Part shown: positions 5,168-6,168 of the stretch, in pieces | How the letters are laid out: each line of letters begins with the position of its first letter | Position numbering within the stretch: the first letter of the stretch is position 1 | Assembly (NCBI GenBank): GCA_003153585.1 | Contig: PLZZ01000180.1 | Coordinates: 572 to 6,739, forward strand | DNA: 6,168 nucleotides | From: Acidobacteriota bacterium | Lineage (GTDB): Bacteria > Acidobacteriota > Terriglobia > Acidiferrales > UBA7541 | Reading direction: 5' to 3' | Notes under the pieces: generated by a model | Told to the model about the DNA's origin: nothing | What the model saw: the letters and a program-made list of their open reading frames with translations, nothing else | The model's database searches: none | Translations under genes and position numbers: made by a program

Positions 5168-6168
5168 GCGCGCGAGGCACCCGCGACCGGCAACGGCCGC
5201 ACGTGAATTTCTCCGCAGCCTTTCGTGGTCGGAAAGATTTTTCCTGGATTCAACAGGCCTGTGGGATTGAATGCATCGCGAACGCGCCGCATTAAATTCA
5301 ACTCATCTTCGCTGAAGAGAAGCGGCATCAGGCGGTCTTTTTCCATGCCGACACCGTGTTCGCCGGTGATGGAACCGCCCATTTCGATGCAGAAGCCGAT
5401 GATTTCGTCGGCGGTGGCGACTGCGCGGCGAAATTGCTCTTCTTCGCGAGCGTCAAAAAGAATGATGGGATGCAGGTTGCCGTCGCCGGCGTGGAACACG
5501 TTGGCCACCCGGATGCCGGATTCGGCGGACAGCTCGGCGATCCGGTCCAGCACCTCCGTCAGCGCGGTGCGCGGCACGACGCCGTCCTGGACGATGTAGG
5601 CCGGGCTGATCCGGCCGACCGCCGCGAACGCTGACCTGCGGCCCTTCCAGATCGCCGTCCGCTCGGCCGCGTCCTGCGCCGCGCGGATCTCGGTGGCGCC
5701 TGCCTTCTCGCACAGGGCGCGGACGGCGGCGGTTTCCCGCTCCACATCGGCCTCCGGCCCGTCCAGCTCGACGATCAGCACCGCGCCGGCGCCTTCGGGG
5801 TACCGGCAGGCGACCGCCGCCTCGGCTGCCTCGATCGCCAGCGCGTCCATCATCTCGATCGCGCCGGGCAGGATGCCGGAGCCGATGATCGCGGACACCG
5901 CGGCGCCGCCGTGTCCGGTCGTCTCGAACGCGGCCAGCAGCGTGGTGACCGCCTCCGGGATCTTCGTCAGCTTTACGATGATCTTGGTGACGATGCCGAG
6001 CGTGCCCTCCGAGCCGGTGAACGCGCCGACCAGGTCGTAGCCGGGTGATGCGCCGGTGCCGTCGCCGAGCCAGGTCAGCTCGCCGCTGGGAGTCACGATC
6101 TGCAGCCCGGTCACGTGGTGCACGGTGAAGCCGTGCTTGAGGCAGTGCGCGCCGCCGGAGTTCTCGGC
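5164..6168 (-). CDS. glcD: Glycolate oxidase FAD subunit GlcD, N-terminus missing at window edge
   Basis: This is the catalytic flavoprotein that oxidises glycolate to glyoxylate with FAD. The frame is open through the right window edge; the last 334 residues of an expected ~470-500 are present. Starts inside the window (such as a GTG at 6123) are not real, because conserved sequence continues upstream: AENSGGAHCLKHG, a core FAD-domain motif, sits at the very edge. In order come PGYDLVGAFTGSEGTLGIV (FAD domain end), VQDGVVPRTAL, VFHAGDGNLHP and ITGEHGVGMEKDRLMP (the conserved histidine-bearing active-site motifs of the FAD-oxidase C-domain), and RDAFNPTGLLNPGKIFP near the C-terminus. It is first of the visible glcDEF genes and overlaps glcE by 4 bases. 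The oddity is composition: about 101 codons from 5164 to 5466 have mixed third positions like glcE, while the roughly 234 codons from 5467 to the edge are almost all G/C-ended. The protein reads as one continuous GlcD across the join. Confidence 0.92.
   Translation of the reverse strand, partial: AENSGGAHCLKHGFTVHHVTGLQIVTPSGELTWLGDGTGASPGYDLVGAFTGSEGTLGIVTKIIVKLTKIPEAVTTLLAAFETTGHGGAAVSAIIGSGILPGAIEMMDALAIEAAEAAVACRYPEGAGAVLIVELDGPEADVERETAAVRALCEKAGATEIRAAQDAAERTAIWKGRRSAFAAVGRISPAYIVQDGVVPRTALTEVLDRIAELSAESGIRVANVFHAGDGNLHPIILFDAREEEQFRRAVATADEIIGFCIEMGGSITGEHGVGMEKDRLMPLLFSEDELNLMRRVRDAFNPTGLLNPGKIFPTTKGCGEIHVRPLPVAGASRA
5467..5511. other. Abrupt codon-composition boundary inside glcD
   Basis: Reading glcD codons by hand, about 13 of 234 codons to the right of this point end in A or T, against roughly 35 of 101 to the left. 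The switch falls at or beside the codons for RVANVFHAGDGNLHP, the best conserved stretch of the protein, so its exact position cannot be set more finely than about 45 bases. The frame is undisturbed. It could be an intragenic recombination point or an assembly join between two organisms sharing this motif. Confidence 0.7.

Noticed and set aside
6121..6123. GTG at 6123 as the glcD start codon
   Set aside because: Conserved GlcD sequence (ENSGGAHCLKHG) continues in frame upstream to the window edge, so the gene is simply cut off.
1..6168. Search for CRISPR repeats, tRNA or rRNA genes, transposase fragments, toxin-antitoxin or phage genes
   Set aside because: No regularly spaced repeats, RNA-gene signatures or protein motifs of these classes were seen; almost the whole window is accounted for by six genes.

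Overview
The window looks like a chromosomal segment from a soil-type bacterium, most likely an Acidobacteriota (Terriglobia/Acidobacteriia-like). This is inferred from the protein style of the left half, where an ECF sigma factor, a membrane anti-sigma factor and a secreted protein resemble families I associate with that phylum, and from the moderate GC and mixed codon use of most genes. No marker gene is present, so the assignment is an inference. The last ~700 bases have much higher GC and an actinomycete-like codon style, so the right end may have a different origin.

Left half, + strand (about 52-2287): three tightly spaced genes. They encode an ECF-type RNA polymerase sigma factor, a zinc-finger (HxxxCxxC) single-pass membrane anti-sigma factor with a sizeable extracytoplasmic domain, and a secreted protein of unknown function with a clear signal peptide and a strong ribosome binding site. 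A TGTAAC-N16-CGTCAA motif just upstream resembles an ECF-type promoter and would be consistent with self-activation. The layout suggests a cell-surface signalling unit: the anti-sigma holds the sigma factor at the membrane until an envelope signal releases it, and the secreted protein is co-expressed.

Middle (2288-2424): a short convergent intergenic region with a strong GC-rich hairpin, probably a shared terminator, and a smaller overlapping alternative hairpin.

Right half, - strand (6168 down to 2425): the glycolate oxidase operon glcD-glcE-glcF. GlcD (FAD subunit, N-terminus outside the window), GlcE (second FAD-domain subunit) and GlcF (iron-sulfur subunit with two 4Fe-4S motifs and two CCG domains) together oxidise glycolate to glyoxylate and pass electrons to the respiratory chain. 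The genes overlap by 4 bases (glcD/glcE) or are 4 bases apart (glcE/glcF), so they are very probably co-transcribed and translationally coupled.

The most unusual feature is a sharp compositional break inside glcD at about 5467-5511, at the codons for the conserved HAGDGNLHP motif. The reading frame is intact, but third-position GC goes from roughly 64% to roughly 94%. This is either intragenic recombination with a high-GC donor or a chimeric assembly join. I see no CRISPR array, RNA gene, mobile element or defence system, and nothing I would call a wholly new system.
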